NCBI GenBank assembly: GCA_017622815.1
Contig: JAGAQH010000032.1
Coordinates: forward strand, 1-32,812
DNA from: Bacteroidaceae bacterium
GTDB lineage: Bacteria > Bacteroidota > Bacteroidia > Bacteroidales > Bacteroidaceae
Length of the DNA: 32,812 nt
Direction of reading: 5' to 3'
A program made the translations under genes and the position numbers. Positions within the stretch are counted from its first letter, which is position 1; every line of letters starts with the position of its first letter. The notes under the pieces were generated by a model. The model was not told the origin of the DNA and did no database searches. It was given only the letters and a program-made list of their open reading frames with translations. Positions 16,929 through 26,589 of the stretch are shown here, piece after piece.

Positions 16929-18764
16929 ATGAACATAACTGAAAGAGAATCAGTGGTTGTTCGCTTTTCTGGCGACTCCGGTGACGGCATGCAGCTTGCA
17001 GGCAATATATTTTCCACCGTATCCGCAACAGTGGGAAACAGTATCAGTACTTTCCCTGACTATCCGGCCGACATTCGTGCCCCGCAAGGCTCACTGACAG
17101 GTGTCAGCGGTTTCCAGGTACACATTGGCGCATCTCAGGTTTACACCCCCGGTGACCTGTGCGACGTGCTGGTGGCTATGAATGCCGCCGCGCTGAAGAC
17201 ACAGTACCGCTATGCCAAGTCAGATGCTACAATAATCATCGACACAGACAGTTTCGGTCCCAAGGATCTTGAAAAGGCACAGTTCCAGAGTGAGGATTAC
17301 CTCGGCGAGATGGGCATCGACCCCGACCGTGTAATTGCTTGCCCCCTGACCTCAATGGTAAAGGACTGCCTTGCAGATACCGGTATGGACATAAAGAGCA
17401 TCAACAAGTGCCGCAACATGTTTGCTTTGGGACTTGTATGCTGGCTCTTTGACCGCGACCTGAACGTTGCATTCAACTACCTGAAGGAAAAGTTCGCAAA
17501 GAAACCTGCCATCGCAGAGGCCAACATCAAGGTTATCCAGGCAGGTTACGACTACGGACACAATACGCACTCCAGCGCTACCAACGTGTATCGCATAGAA
17601 ACCAAGAACAAGGTTCCCGGACGATACATGGACATCACCGGCAACAAGGCTACGGCATACGGTTTCATTGCCGCCGCCGAGAAGGCAGGTTTGAAACTTT
17701 ACCTCGGTTCATACCCCATCACTCCTGCTACGGACGTTCTGCATGAACTCTCCAAGCACAAGAGCCTTGGCGTGACAACCGTACAGTGCGAGGACGAGAT
17801 TGCAGGTTGTGCCTCCAGCATCGGCGCTTCTTTTGCCGGTGCCCTGGCAGTTACAAGCACATCAGGTCCCGGCATGTGCCTCAAGAGCGAGGCCATGAAC
17901 CTTGCCGTCATCATGGAACTGCCTCTGGTTATCCTCGACGTTCAGCGTGGCGGCCCTGCTACGGGTCTTCCCACAAAGAGCGAGCAGACCGACCTGTTGC
18001 AGGCTCTCTTCGGACGTAACGGCGAAAGCCCAATGCCCGTATTGGCGGCAACAAGTCCTACCGACTGTTTCGAGGCTGCCTACGAGGCTTCAAAGGTGGC
18101 TCTGGAGCACATGACTCCCGTTATCCTGCTTACAGATGCATACGTGGCCAACGGTTCAGGCGCATTCCGTCTGCCCGACCTGAACGAATACCCTGCCATC
18201 AATCCTCCATACGTACCTGAGGAGATGAAGGGCACATGGACTCCCTATATGCGCAAGGAGAACGGTACACGCTACTGGGCAGTTCCCGGACGCGAAGGTT
18301 TCGCTCACATCCTTGGAGGTCTGGAAAAGGACGACAAGACCGGTGCCATCAGCACCAATCCCGAGAACCACGACCTGATGACACGCAAGCGTGCCCAGAA
18401 GATAGCCAACATTCCCGTACCCGACCTGGAGGTTCTTGGCGACAAGGACGATGCAGAACTGCTGATCGTCGGTTTCGGCGGAACATACGGACACCTGCGT
18501 GCTGCCATGGACGAGATGAGGGCTGCAGGCAAGAAGGTTGCCATGACACAGTTCCGTTACATCAATCCTCTGCCCAAGAATACCGCAGAAGTAATGAAGA
18601 AGTATCCCAAGGTTGTCGTTGCAGAACAGAACATGGGACAACTGGCCGGCTGGCTGCGCATGAAGGTGGACGGTTTCTGCCCTGCACAGTACAATGAAGT
18701 AAAGGGACAGCCCTTCAAGGTTGCAGAACTCGTGGAGGCTTTCACTACCATTATTAACAAATAA
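16929..18764 (+). CDS. korA: 2-oxoacid:ferredoxin oxidoreductase, fused gamma-alpha subunit
   Basis: This is part of an anaerobic enzyme that oxidatively decarboxylates a 2-oxoacid (probably 2-oxoglutarate) to the acyl-CoA with reduction of ferredoxin, or runs in reverse for CO2 fixation. The 611-residue product joins the gamma domain (residues 1 to about 190, with VVRFSGDSGDGMQLAG at 10-25) to the alpha domain. The alpha domain begins near 220 and has YPITPATDV at 262-270, ECEDE-like VQCEDEIAGCASSIGASFAG, and QRGGPATGLPTKSEQTDL. The beta subunit follows after 16 nt. There is no separate ferredoxin subunit, so this is the two-subunit KorAB type. Substrate choice between 2-oxoglutarate and other oxoacids cannot be settled from sequence. 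Confidence 0.93.
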   Translation: MNITERESVVVRFSGDSGDGMQLAGNIFSTVSATVGNSISTFPDYPADIRAPQGSLTGVSGFQVHIGASQVYTPGDLCDVLVAMNAAALKTQYRYAKSDATIIIDTDSFGPKDLEKAQFQSEDYLGEMGIDPDRVIACPLTSMVKDCLADTGMDIKSINKCRNMFALGLVCWLFDRDLNVAFNYLKEKFAKKPAIAEANIKVIQAGYDYGHNTHSSATNVYRIETKNKVPGRYMDITGNKATAYGFIAAAEKAGLKLYLGSYPITPATDVLHELSKHKSLGVTTVQCEDEIAGCASSIGASFAGALAVTSTSGPGMCLKSEAMNLAVIMELPLVILDVQRGGPATGLPTKSEQTDLLQALFGRNGESPMPVLAATSPTDCFEAAYEASKVALEHMTPVILLTDAYVANGSGAFRLPDLNEYPAINPPYVPEEMKGTWTPYMRKENGTRYWAVPGREGFAHILGGLEKDDKTGAISTNPENHDLMTRKRAQKIANIPVPDLEVLGDKDDAELLIVGFGGTYGHLRAAMDEMRAAGKKVAMTQFRYINPLPKNTAEVMKKYPKVVVAEQNMGQLAGWLRMKVDGFCPAQYNEVKGQPFKVAELVEAFTTIINK

Positions 18765-18780
18765 GCAATAGGACATTATC

Positions 18781-19788
18781 ATGGCAACATATACAGCTCA
18801 GGATTTCAAGAAGGGACAGCCAAGATGGTGCCCCGGTTGTGGTGACCACTTCTTCCTCGCCTCCCTGCACAAGGCTATGGCCGAGATAGGCGTTGCACCT
18901 GAAAACATTGCAGTAATCTCCGGCATCGGCTGCTCCAGCCGTCTGCCCCACTATATGGCTACTTATGGCATGAACACCATACACGGTCGTGCCGCCGCCA
19001 TTGCAACCGGTTGCAAGGTGGCCAACCCACGCCTTGCCGTATGGCAGGTTAGCGGCGACGGCGACGGACTTGCCATCGGCGGCAACCACTTCATACATGC
19101 CAACCGCAGGAACATTGACCTGAACATGATTCTGCTGAACAACCGTATCTATGGTCTTACCAAGGGCCAGTACTCTCCCACCAGCCCCCGCGGTTTTGTA
19201 AGCAAGAGCAGCCCCTATGGTACTGTGGAAGACCCCTTCCGCCCTGCAGAACTTTGCTTTGGCGCCCGCGGACATTTCTTTGCCCGTGCCGTAGCAACTG
19301 ATGCACCTGGCACCATAGAGATACTGAAGGCAGCCTATAACCACAAGGGTGCTTCTGTTTGTGAAATCATGCAGGACTGCGTTATCTTCAACCATGGCAC
19401 TCACGACAGCATCTATGACAAGGCCGGCCGTGCCAAGAACACCATATACGTGAAACACGGCCAACCTCTGGTGTTCGGCGAGAACAACGAGTATGGTCTC
19501 GTTCAGGAAGGCTTTGGCTTGAAGGTAGTGGAGATCGGCAAGGACGGCATCACCGTGGACGACATCCTCGTTCACGATGCCAAGTGCGAGGACAACACCC
19601 TGCAACTAAAACTTGCCCTGATGGGCAATGGCGACGGATTCCCCGTAGTGCTTGGTGTTATCCGCGATGTAGAGGCTCCCACCTACAACGATGCCGTGGA
19701 GGCTCAGATTGAGGAGGTGAAGGCACAGAAGAAGTATCACACCTTTGCCGAACTGCTCGAGACAAACGACATCTGGGAAGTTAAATAA
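18781..19788 (+). CDS. korB: 2-oxoacid:ferredoxin oxidoreductase, beta (TPP-binding) subunit
   Basis: This is the partner of the preceding gene; it carries thiamine diphosphate and the iron-sulfur cluster. In the 335-residue product the cluster cysteines are Cys17 and Cys20 (WCPGCGDH) and Cys51 (GIGCSSRLP). The TPP/Mg motif runs from GDGDGLAIGGNHF (residues 92-104) to LLNNRIYGLTKGQYSPTSPRG (about 118-138). Length and order match KorB. The 16-nt gap to korA implies an operon. No ferredoxin gene is adjacent. Confidence 0.94.
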   Translation: MATYTAQDFKKGQPRWCPGCGDHFFLASLHKAMAEIGVAPENIAVISGIGCSSRLPHYMATYGMNTIHGRAAAIATGCKVANPRLAVWQVSGDGDGLAIGGNHFIHANRRNIDLNMILLNNRIYGLTKGQYSPTSPRGFVSKSSPYGTVEDPFRPAELCFGARGHFFARAVATDAPGTIEILKAAYNHKGASVCEIMQDCVIFNHGTHDSIYDKAGRAKNTIYVKHGQPLVFGENNEYGLVQEGFGLKVVEIGKDGITVDDILVHDAKCEDNTLQLKLALMGNGDGFPVVLGVIRDVEAPTYNDAVEAQIEEVKAQKKYHTFAELLETNDIWEVK

Positions 19789-19790
19789 CC

Positions 19791-19835
19791 CCCTAAGGAC
19801 CCTAAAGACCCTAAGGACCTTAAGGACTCTAAAAA
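19791..19835. repeat. 9-bp tandem repeat between korB and tyrS
   Basis: Five tandem 9-mers of the form CCCTAAGGA (CCCTAAGGA, CCCTAAAGA, CCCTAAGGA, CCTTAAGGA, CTCTAAAAA) fill the gap between the korB stop and tyrS. They decay toward the right end. They could change in copy number by slippage. Confidence 0.9.
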
Positions 19836-19852
19836 AACTAAAGAACAATTAA

Positions 19853-21154
19853 ATGAATTTTGTTGAAGAACTGAAATGGAGAGGAATGCTCCATCAGATG
19901 ATGCCCGGCACTGAAGAAATGCTGGCATCAGGACAGCAAACAGCATATTTGGGCATAGACCCCACCGCCGACTCTCTTCACATCGGCCATCTCTGCGGTG
20001 TGATGATGCTCCGCCACTTCCAGCGTTGCGGCCACAAGCCCCTGGCACTCGTAGGCGGTGCAACCGGCATGATTGGCGACCCCAGCGGCAAGAGCCAGGA
20101 GCGCAACCTGCTGAACGAGGAGACACTGCGCCACAACGTGGCATGCATCAAGGAGCAGTTGGCACGTTTCCTTGACTTCGATAGCGATGCACCCAACAAG
20201 GCCGAACTGGTAAACAACTACGACTGGATGAAGGACTACTCCTTCCTCGACTTCGCACGCGAGATAGGCAAGTGCATTACCGTGAACTACATGATGGCGA
20301 AGGACAGCGTAAAGCGCCGCCTGAACGGTGAGTTCCAGGACGGCATGTCATTCACCGAGTTCACATACCAGTTGTTGCAGGGCTATGACTTCCTGCACCT
20401 GTATCAGGAGAAGAACTGCCGTCTGCAGATGGGCGGTTCCGACCAGTGGGGCAATATCACCACCGGCACGGAACTTATCCGCCGCAAACTCGGCAGCGAG
20501 AACAGCGCCTTTGCACTGACCTGTCCTCTGATAACCAAGGCCGACGGCAAGAAGTTCGGCAAGACCGAAAAGGGCAACATCTGGTTGGACCGCAACCGCA
20601 CCACTCCCTATGCCTTCTACCAGTTCTGGCTGAACGTAGGCGATGAGGATGCCGAGCGCTACATAAAGATATTCACATCCCTGGACAAGGAAACCATAGA
20701 CTCTCTGGTAGAGCAGCACCGCCAGGACCCCGGCATGCGTGTCCTGCAGAAGCGCCTGGCAGAAGAGGTGACATGCATGGTTCACTCACGCGAGGATTAC
20801 GAGGCCGCCGTCGAAGCAAGCAACATCCTCTTCGGCAAGGCCACCAAGGAGAGCCTTGCTAAGTTGGACGAAGCAACCCTGCTGGACGTGTTCGCCGGTG
20901 TTCCTCAGTACGAGGTAAGCCGCGACCTGCTGGCCGGTGAGGGCATCAAGGCAGTTGACCTGTTGGCCGGCGAGACGGCATGCTTCCCATCAAAGGGCGA
21001 GATGCGCAAACTCACCCAGGGAGGCGGCGTGTCCATCAACAAGGAAAAACTCTCTGCCTTTGACCAGATGGTGACGGAGGCCGACCTGCTCAACGGCAAA
21101 TACCTCCTTGCCCAGCAAGGCAAGAAGAAGTATTTCCTGCTCATTGTAAAATAG
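19853..21154 (+). CDS. tyrS: Tyrosyl-tRNA synthetase
   Basis: This class I synthetase charges tRNA-Tyr. The 433-residue product has HIGH as SLHIGHLCG (residues 43-46) and the KMSKS equivalent KFGKT (234-238) in [18 protein letters not shown]. The tyrosine-binding region contains YDFLHLY and [11 protein letters not shown] (about 192-202). The C-terminal S4-like RNA-binding segment includes [23 protein letters not shown]. The length is that of the bacterial TyrRS long form. It starts 64 nt after korB, with only the 9-bp repeat between them, so it may be co-transcribed with korAB. No promoter box is visible in the gap. Confidence 0.97.
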   Translation: MNFVEELKWRGMLHQMMPGTEEMLASGQQTAYLGIDPTADSLHIGHLCGVMMLRHFQRCGHKPLALVGGATGMIGDPSGKSQERNLLNEETLRHNVACIKEQLARFLDFDSDAPNKAELVNNYDWMKDYSFLDFAREIGKCITVNYMMAKDSVKRRLNGEFQDGMSFTEFTYQLLQGYDFLHLYQEKNCRLQMGGSDQWGNITTGTELIRRKLGSENSAFALTCPLITKADGKKFGKTEKGNIWLDRNRTTPYAFYQFWLNVGDEDAERYIKIFTSLDKETIDSLVEQHRQDPGMRVLQKRLAEEVTCMVHSREDYEAAVEASNILFGKATKESLAKLDEATLLDVFAGVPQYEVSRDLLAGEGIKAVDLLAGETACFPSKGEMRKLTQGGGVSINKEKLSAFDQMVTEADLLNGKYLLAQQGKKKYFLLIVK

Positions 21155-21273
21155 GCTCCTCATGCTCCCTTGGAGGAACAACCTATAAGAGAATAACGGT
21201 ACATAAAGATTATTTGGCTCGTTGAAAAGAAAAATAAATCCTGTTAACAGACGCGTAACTGAATATTTTTTTG

Positions 21274-21281
21274 TACCTTTG
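21274..21281 (+). promoter_or_regulatory. -7 box upstream of tRNA-Gln
   Basis: TACCTTTG matches TAnnTTTG and lies 44 nt before the tRNA. A -33 TTG is not evident at the right distance. Confidence 0.55.
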
Positions 21282-21325
21282 CAACCGCAAATGTAAGTCA
21301 GTCATGACTATGATTTGTATAGGAT

Positions 21326-21399
21326 TGGGCTATGGTGTAATGGTAGCACAAGACATTTTGGTCGTCTTTGTTCTGGTTCGAAACCGGATAGCCCAACCA
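21326..21399 (+). tRNA. tRNA-Gln (anticodon TTG)
   Basis: The cloverleaf has acceptor TGGGCTA/TAGCCCA, D-arm GGTGTAATGGTAGCAC, and an anticodon loop TTTTGGT with anticodon TTG at 21358-21360. The anticodon stem is AGACA/CGTCT with one A-C mismatch next to the loop. The T-arm is TCTGG-TTCGAAA-CCGGA, and the discriminator A21396 is followed by an encoded CCA (21397-21399). Unlike tRNA-Arg in this window, the CCA end is encoded. Confidence 0.96.
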
Positions 21400-21404
21400 C
21401 CATC

Positions 21405-21437
21405 AAGGGAGGTCGCCCCAAGGCGCACCTCCCTTTT
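21405..21437 (+). terminator. Terminator after tRNA-Gln
   Basis: A 9-bp stem AAGGGAGGT/ACCTCCCTT (arms 21405-21413 and 21427-21435) extends inward with CGCC/GGCG around one bulged base. Its 3' arm runs into TTTT. It ends only 14 nt before the miaB start. Confidence 0.85.
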
Positions 21438-21451
21438 ATGCTGATAAAGAC

Positions 21452-22765
21452 ATGAAGAAACTCCTCATAGAAACATACGGATGCCAGATGAACGTGGCCG
21501 ACAGCGAGGTCGTGGCCTCCATCATGGGCATGGCCGGTTATGAAGTGTGCGAGCAACTGGAGGAAGCCGATGCCGTATTCCTGAACACATGCAGTGTGCG
21601 TGACAATGCGGAGCAGAAGATCCTGTCGCGCCTGGAATTCCTGCACAGCCAGCAGAGGAAGCGCGATGGCAGCCACACCCTTATCATCGGCGTGATAGGT
21701 TGCATGGCAGAGCGTGTCAAGGAGAGACTTATCCAGGAATACGGCGTGGACCTCGTGGCAGGTCCCGACAGTTACATGGCCCTGCCCGACCTCATAGCAC
21801 AGGCAGAGTGCGGACACAAAGCCATAGACGTGGAACTTTCCCTTACCGAAACCTATAGCGACATCATACCGCAACGCCTCCACACGGGGCACATAGGCGG
21901 TTTTGTGAGCATCATGCGCGGATGCAACAACTTCTGCCACTATTGCATCGTGCCCTACACCCGAGGACGCGAGCGCAGCCGCGATGTGGAAAGCATACTG
22001 AAGGAGTGCCGCGACCTGCAGGCAAGGAACTTCAAGGAGGTTACACTGCTCGGGCAGAACGTGAACAGTTACAAGTACGAGGATACCGACTTCCCCAAAC
22101 TCCTGCGCCTTGTTGCCCAAACCGTCCCCAACATGCGTGTGCGGTTTACCACCTCACATCCCAAGGACATGAGCGACGAGACTCTGCGCGTCATTGCCGA
22201 GGAGCCCAACGTGTGCAAGCACATACACCTGCCGGTACAGAGCGGAAGCAACAGGATACTGAAACTGATGAACCGCAAGTACACCCGCGAATGGTATCTC
22301 GACCGCGTGGCGGCCATACGCAGGATCATTCCCGATTGCGCCATATCAACGGACATCTTTGCCGGATACTGCAGTGAGACGGAAGAAGACCATCAGGACA
22401 GCCTGAGCCTGATGCGCCTCTGCCAGTACGACTCTGCCTTCATGTTCAAGTACAGCGAGCGCCCTGGCACCTATGCCAGCAAGCACTTCCCCGACGACAT
22501 CAGCGAGGAGGTGAAGATACGCCGCCTGAACGAACTCATTGCCCTGCAGAACGAACTTTCTGCCGAGTGCAACCGCCAGTGCGTGGGCAAGGAATACGAT
22601 GTCCTGCTCGAGGGCACCAGCAAGCGTAGCCGAGAGCAGTTGTTCGGACGCACGGAGCAGAACAAGGTGGTAATCATCGACCGGGGCAACCACCGCATAG
22701 GAGAGACCGTCAAGGTCAGGATTACGGAAAGTTCCAGTGCCACCCTTAAAGGCATTGCTATATGA
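21452..22765 (+). CDS. miaB: tRNA-2-methylthio-N6-dimethylallyladenosine synthase
   Basis: This radical-SAM methylthiotransferase modifies i6A37 in tRNAs that read U-starting codons. The 437-residue product has the N-terminal auxiliary-cluster cysteines Cys11, Cys47 and Cys84, and the radical-SAM triad Cys158, Cys162 and Cys165 (RGCNNFCHYCIVPYTRGRERSR region). It ends in a TRAM RNA-binding domain (EYDVLLEGTSKRSREQLFGRTEQNKVVI). All six cysteines are intact. It heads a seven-gene plus-strand cluster and overlaps ftsX by 4 nt (ATGA). No promoter is visible between the tRNA-Gln terminator and its start, so it may depend on read-through from the tRNA-Gln promoter. Confidence 0.96.
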   Translation: MKKLLIETYGCQMNVADSEVVASIMGMAGYEVCEQLEEADAVFLNTCSVRDNAEQKILSRLEFLHSQQRKRDGSHTLIIGVIGCMAERVKERLIQEYGVDLVAGPDSYMALPDLIAQAECGHKAIDVELSLTETYSDIIPQRLHTGHIGGFVSIMRGCNNFCHYCIVPYTRGRERSRDVESILKECRDLQARNFKEVTLLGQNVNSYKYEDTDFPKLLRLVAQTVPNMRVRFTTSHPKDMSDETLRVIAEEPNVCKHIHLPVQSGSNRILKLMNRKYTREWYLDRVAAIRRIIPDCAISTDIFAGYCSETEEDHQDSLSLMRLCQYDSAFMFKYSERPGTYASKHFPDDISEEVKIRRLNELIALQNELSAECNRQCVGKEYDVLLEGTSKRSREQLFGRTEQNKVVIIDRGNHRIGETVKVRITESSSATLKGIAI

Positions 22766-23622
22766 GAAAGAAGACGATACTACGCTGGCAGTTCCTGACC
22801 AGCACCATCAGCACGACAATGGTTCTGCTATTGTTGGGCACGCTTGTCCTCTTTGTGCTTACCGCCAAGGAGATACGCGACTATGTGCATCAGGACCTGA
22901 CGGTAACCGTTGTGCTGGCCGACGGAACCACCCCAACCGCGGCTCACGAACTGGAGCACCAGATAGCGGAAAAGGCCTACATCCACCACATCAACTACAT
23001 CAGCAGCGAACAGGCATTGCAGGAGCAGGTGGAGGCCATGGGCATTGACCCCAGCGAGTTTCTGGACAAGAACCCGTTCAGCATATCCATGGAACTGAGG
23101 CTGAAGTCCGCCTATGTGTGCAGCGACAGCCTGAAATGGATAGTAGACGAACTCCAGCAACAAAAAGCCGTCATCGACGTCATCTACCAGAAGGAACTGG
23201 TGGAGAGCCTGAACCGCAACCTCAACACCATCACCGTCATCCTGCTGGCCATCACCGCCATGCTGTCCGTCATCAGCATCAGCCTCATCAACAACACCGT
23301 GCACCTCAGCGTCTACAGCCGGCGCTTCGTCATCAACACCATGAAACTGGTGGGTGCCAGGTGGAGTTTCATCCGCAGGCCCTTCCTGTTGCGGAGCCTT
23401 GGCATAGGCCTCGTATCTACAATCATCGCAGACGGCATACTTGTATCCCTCATCCTCTGGATGATACGCTTTGACAACGAACTGGCACAATTCGTTCCGC
23501 AACAGAATATCATCATCATGGCGGCCAGCGTCCTTTGCTTTGCACTTGTCATCACGCTTTTCTGCACCTACATCAGCGTAACGCGCTTCCTGAGGATGCG
23601 AGAAAGCGACCTGTACAAATAA
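22762..23622 (+). CDS. ftsX: Cell division protein FtsX (permease-like)
   Basis: This membrane partner of the FtsE ATPase activates cell-wall hydrolases at the division site. The 286-residue product has the FtsX pattern: one N-terminal helix (about 15-35), an extracytoplasmic domain (about 36-160), then three helices near 160-180, 210-235 and 248-270. The cytoplasmic loop contains SVYSRRFVINTMKLVGARWSFIRRPFLLR, the coupling region typical of this family. ftsE is not adjacent, a common arrangement in Bacteroidota. It overlaps miaB by 4 nt and is followed after 22 nt by a DUF3098 gene. Confidence 0.9.
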   Translation: MRKKTILRWQFLTSTISTTMVLLLLGTLVLFVLTAKEIRDYVHQDLTVTVVLADGTTPTAAHELEHQIAEKAYIHHINYISSEQALQEQVEAMGIDPSEFLDKNPFSISMELRLKSAYVCSDSLKWIVDELQQQKAVIDVIYQKELVESLNRNLNTITVILLAITAMLSVISISLINNTVHLSVYSRRFVINTMKLVGARWSFIRRPFLLRSLGIGLVSTIIADGILVSLILWMIRFDNELAQFVPQQNIIIMAASVLCFALVITLFCTYISVTRFLRMRESDLYK

Positions 23623-23644
23623 AAAAACTTATCCACAAATCATA

Positions 23645-23869
23645 ATGAACAATCTTGCATTCAACAAAAAGAACTACATCCTGCTGGCCTTAGGCATGGC
23701 CATAATCATTGCAGGATTCATACTGATGAGCGGCGGCGGCAGCACCGAGGAGGCCTTCAATCCCGAGATATTCAGCGCACGCCGCATCAAGGTGGCTCCT
23801 GCCGTATGCTTTGCAGGCTTCATCTTCATCATCTTCGGCATAATGTACCGCCCCGGCAACAAGAAATAA
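23645..23869 (+). CDS. DUF3098 small membrane protein
   Basis: This 74-residue protein has two hydrophobic helices (about 9-29 and 50-67) joined by a loop containing EEAFNPEIFSARRIKVAP. That loop and the overall size match DUF3098, a Bacteroidota-restricted family that usually sits between ftsX and uppP, as here. Its function is unknown. Location suggests a link to division or envelope synthesis. Confidence 0.88.
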   Translation: MNNLAFNKKNYILLALGMAIIIAGFILMSGGGSTEEAFNPEIFSARRIKVAPAVCFAGFIFIIFGIMYRPGNKK

Positions 23870-23919
23870 GGACGCCGAGGGAACCATTTACATAGTACAG
23901 TCAGCAAACACATCAGACT

Positions 23920-24732
23920 ATGACAGAACTTCAAGCCCTTCTAATGGGACTGTTGCAGGGACTTACAGAGTACCTGCCCGTCAGCAGCAGCGGCCATCTG
24001 ACCATTGCCAGCGCCTTGTTTGGCATCGGCGGCGAGGAGAACCTTACATTCACCATTGCCGTACATGTAGCCACGGTACTCAGCACGCTCGTCATCCTGT
24101 GGCGCGAAATAGTATGGCTCCTGCGCGGACTTGTGGACACCAAGGCACCGCTCATGAGCCCCGAACGCCGCTACATCCTTGCCATCATCGTCAGCATGAT
24201 ACCCATCGGTATCGTCGGGGTGTTCTTCAAGGACTATGTGGAGGCCATCTTCGGCAGCGGCCTGCTTATCGTGGGACTTTCACTGATAATGACATCGGCA
24301 CTGCTTACCCTCAGTTACTATGCCCGTCCACGCCAGAAGGAGGACATCGGACTCATGCAGGCCTTCATCATAGGTCTGGCACAATCCGTTGCCGTACTCC
24401 CGGGACTGAGCCGTAGCGGCACTACCATTGCCACGGGACTTATGCTTGGCGTAAAGAAGGAGAAGATGGCACAGTTCTCCTTCCTCATGGTCATCCCGCC
24501 CATCCTGGGCGAAGCCCTGCTGAGCATACTCAAAGCCGCCAAGGATGGGGCAGAGGCTGCAACAGGCGATATATCCATGACCGCCCTGGCAATAGGCTTC
24601 CTTGCCGCCTTCATCAGCGGATGCATGGCCTGCAAGTGGATGATATCCATAGTCAAAAAGGGCAAACTGGTGTATTTCGGCATATATTGCGCCATTGTCG
24701 GTTGCATAATACTCGGCAGCAATCTGCTATAA
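23920..24732 (+). CDS. uppP: Undecaprenyl-diphosphatase
   Basis: This integral membrane phosphatase recycles undecaprenyl pyrophosphate to the lipid carrier used for peptidoglycan and surface glycans, and gives mild bacitracin resistance. The 270-residue protein has the (E/Q)xxxE motif as Q13-GLT-E17, the adjacent PVSSSGH block (20-26, His26), and the second signature PGLSRSGTT at 161-169 with Arg165. About eight helices are expected. It lies 50 nt after DUF3098, and truB follows after 3 nt, so it is inside the same operon. Confidence 0.96.
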   Translation: MTELQALLMGLLQGLTEYLPVSSSGHLTIASALFGIGGEENLTFTIAVHVATVLSTLVILWREIVWLLRGLVDTKAPLMSPERRYILAIIVSMIPIGIVGVFFKDYVEAIFGSGLLIVGLSLIMTSALLTLSYYARPRQKEDIGLMQAFIIGLAQSVAVLPGLSRSGTTIATGLMLGVKKEKMAQFSFLMVIPPILGEALLSILKAAKDGAEAATGDISMTALAIGFLAAFISGCMACKWMISIVKKGKLVYFGIYCAIVGCIILGSNLL

Positions 24733-24735
24733 GAC

Positions 24736-25443
24736 ATGGACTTCAAGACAGGAACCATACTTTCCTTCGACAAGCCCCTCACCTGGACCTCCTTCGGCCT
24801 GGTCAGCAAGGTGCGCTATCTCCTGTGCCAGCACATAGGGGAGAAGAAACTGAAGGTGGGGCATGCCGGCACCCTCGACCCCCTGGCCACAGGCGTACTC
24901 ATCATCTGCACGGGCAAGGCCACCAAGCAGATAGACACCCTCCAGGCAAAGACCAAGGAATACGTGGCCACACTGCAGTTGGGCGCGACGACACCGAGTT
25001 TCGACCTGGAGACCCCAGTGGACGCCACCTTCCCCACCGGGCACATCACCGGGGAAAGGGTGAATGAGGCACTTGCCAAGTTCATCGGCCGCATAGAGCA
25101 GATACCGCCCTCCTACTCCGCCTGCAAGGTGGACGGCAAGCGTGCCTACGACCTGGCACGCCAGGGCAAGGAGGTGGAACTGAAGCCCAAGGTGCTGGTC
25201 ATCGACGAAATAGAGTTGCAGGACTTCAACCCACAAACCATGCAGGCAACCATCCGCGTGGTATGCAGCAAGGGAACCTACATCCGCGCCCTGGCACGCG
25301 ACATCGGCCTGGCTCTGGACAGCGGCGCACACCTCACCGCCCTGCGGCGCACACGCATAGGCGACTACAAGGTGGAGGAATGCCACACCCTGGAAACCTT
25401 CCGGCAATGGCTGGAGACATTACCCAATCCCACAGACAAATAA
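24736..25443 (+). CDS. truB: tRNA pseudouridine(55) synthase
   Basis: TruB makes pseudouridine 55 in the T-loop of most tRNAs. The 235-residue product has the catalytic Asp48 in GHAGTLDPLATGVL, the typical N-terminus GTILSFDKPLTWTSFG, the YSACKVDGKRAYDLAR block and VVCSKGTYIRALARDIG. It is shorter than E. coli TruB because it lacks the C-terminal PUA-like domain, which is common in Bacteroidota. It follows uppP by 3 nt and precedes queA by 15 nt. Confidence 0.96.
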   Translation: MDFKTGTILSFDKPLTWTSFGLVSKVRYLLCQHIGEKKLKVGHAGTLDPLATGVLIICTGKATKQIDTLQAKTKEYVATLQLGATTPSFDLETPVDATFPTGHITGERVNEALAKFIGRIEQIPPSYSACKVDGKRAYDLARQGKEVELKPKVLVIDEIELQDFNPQTMQATIRVVCSKGTYIRALARDIGLALDSGAHLTALRRTRIGDYKVEECHTLETFRQWLETLPNPTDK

Positions 25444-25458
25444 CACCATACAACATAT

Positions 25459-26571
25459 ATGAAACTTTCCCAGTTCAAGTACCGTCTCCCGGACGAGCGC
25501 GTTGCACAGTATCCGTGCGAATTCGGCCCCGACGAGGAGCGCCCCTATTTCCATCGCGACGATTGCCGTCTGATGGTCGTACATGCCAAGAGCGGAGTAA
25601 TCGAGCACCGCGAGTCGTTCCGCGACATCATCAACTTCTTCGACGAGAAGGATGTCTTCGTATTCAACGACACCAAGGTTTTCCCCGCACGCCTCTACGG
25701 CAACAAGGAGAAGACAGGTGCCAAGATAGAGGTGTTCCTGCTGAGGGAACTGAACGCCGACATGCGCCTGTGGGACGTGCTCGTGGACCCCGCCAGAAAG
25801 ATACGTATAGGCAACAAACTCTACTTCGGCGAGGACAACAGCATGGTGGCGGAAGTAATAGACAACACCACCAGCCGCGGACGCACACTGCGCTTCCTCT
25901 ACGACGGCCCCCACGATGAGTTCAAGCACGCCCTCTACTCCCTCGGCGAGGCCCCCCTGCCCAGGGAAATCATCAAGCGACCCTCAGAACCCGAGGACAT
26001 GGAGGACTTCCAGACAGTCTTCGCCAAGAACGAAGGCGCCGTCACCGCACCCACCGCAGGCATGCACTTCTCCCCCCAACTGCTGAAGATGATGGAGATA
26101 AAGGGCATCGAGCAGGCCTTCGTAACCCTGCATTGCGGACTCGGATGCTTCCGCAGCATAGACGTGGAGGACCTCACCAAGCACAAGACCGACAGCGAGG
26201 AAATGCACGTAACCCAGGAAGCCTGCGACATCATCAACAATGCCAAGCAAAACGGCCGGCGCATCGTTGCCGTGGGAACAACGGTACAGAGAGTGCTGGA
26301 AACAGCCGTCAGCGCCGACAACAACCTCAAACCCTACGACGGATGGACCAACAAGTTCATCTTCCCGCCGCACGACTTCCACATTGCCGATGCCATGGTG
26401 GCCAATTTCTACACCCCCCTCAGCACCATGCTCATGCTCACCGCCGCCTATGGCGGATACGACCTGGTGATGAAGGCCTACAAGGAAGCCATGCGCTACA
26501 ACGAGAGCGACCCCAAGCGCCGCTACCGCTTCGGCACCTTCGGCGATGCCATGCTCATCCTCAACGACTAA
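25459..26571 (+). CDS. queA: S-adenosylmethionine:tRNA ribosyltransferase-isomerase
   Basis: QueA transfers and rearranges the ribosyl part of S-adenosylmethionine onto preQ1-modified tRNA to give epoxyqueuosine. The 370-residue product shows the family pattern: N-terminus [17 protein letters not shown], the [12 protein letters not shown] motif (residues 70-81), and APTAGMHF (197-204). It ends with the conserved region [28 protein letters not shown]. It is slightly longer than the ~345-residue E. coli enzyme. It sits between truB and folK in the same operon, making three tRNA-modifying genes in this cluster (miaB, truB, queA). Confidence 0.96.
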   Translation: MKLSQFKYRLPDERVAQYPCEFGPDEERPYFHRDDCRLMVVHAKSGVIEHRESFRDIINFFDEKDVFVFNDTKVFPARLYGNKEKTGAKIEVFLLRELNADMRLWDVLVDPARKIRIGNKLYFGEDNSMVAEVIDNTTSRGRTLRFLYDGPHDEFKHALYSLGEAPLPREIIKRPSEPEDMEDFQTVFAKNEGAVTAPTAGMHFSPQLLKMMEIKGIEQAFVTLHCGLGCFRSIDVEDLTKHKTDSEEMHVTQEACDIINNAKQNGRRIVAVGTTVQRVLETAVSADNNLKPYDGWTNKFIFPPHDFHIADAMVANFYTPLSTMLMLTAAYGGYDLVMKAYKEAMRYNESDPKRRYRFGTFGDAMLILND

Positions 26572-26589
26572 TCGCACATCACACCGCAG

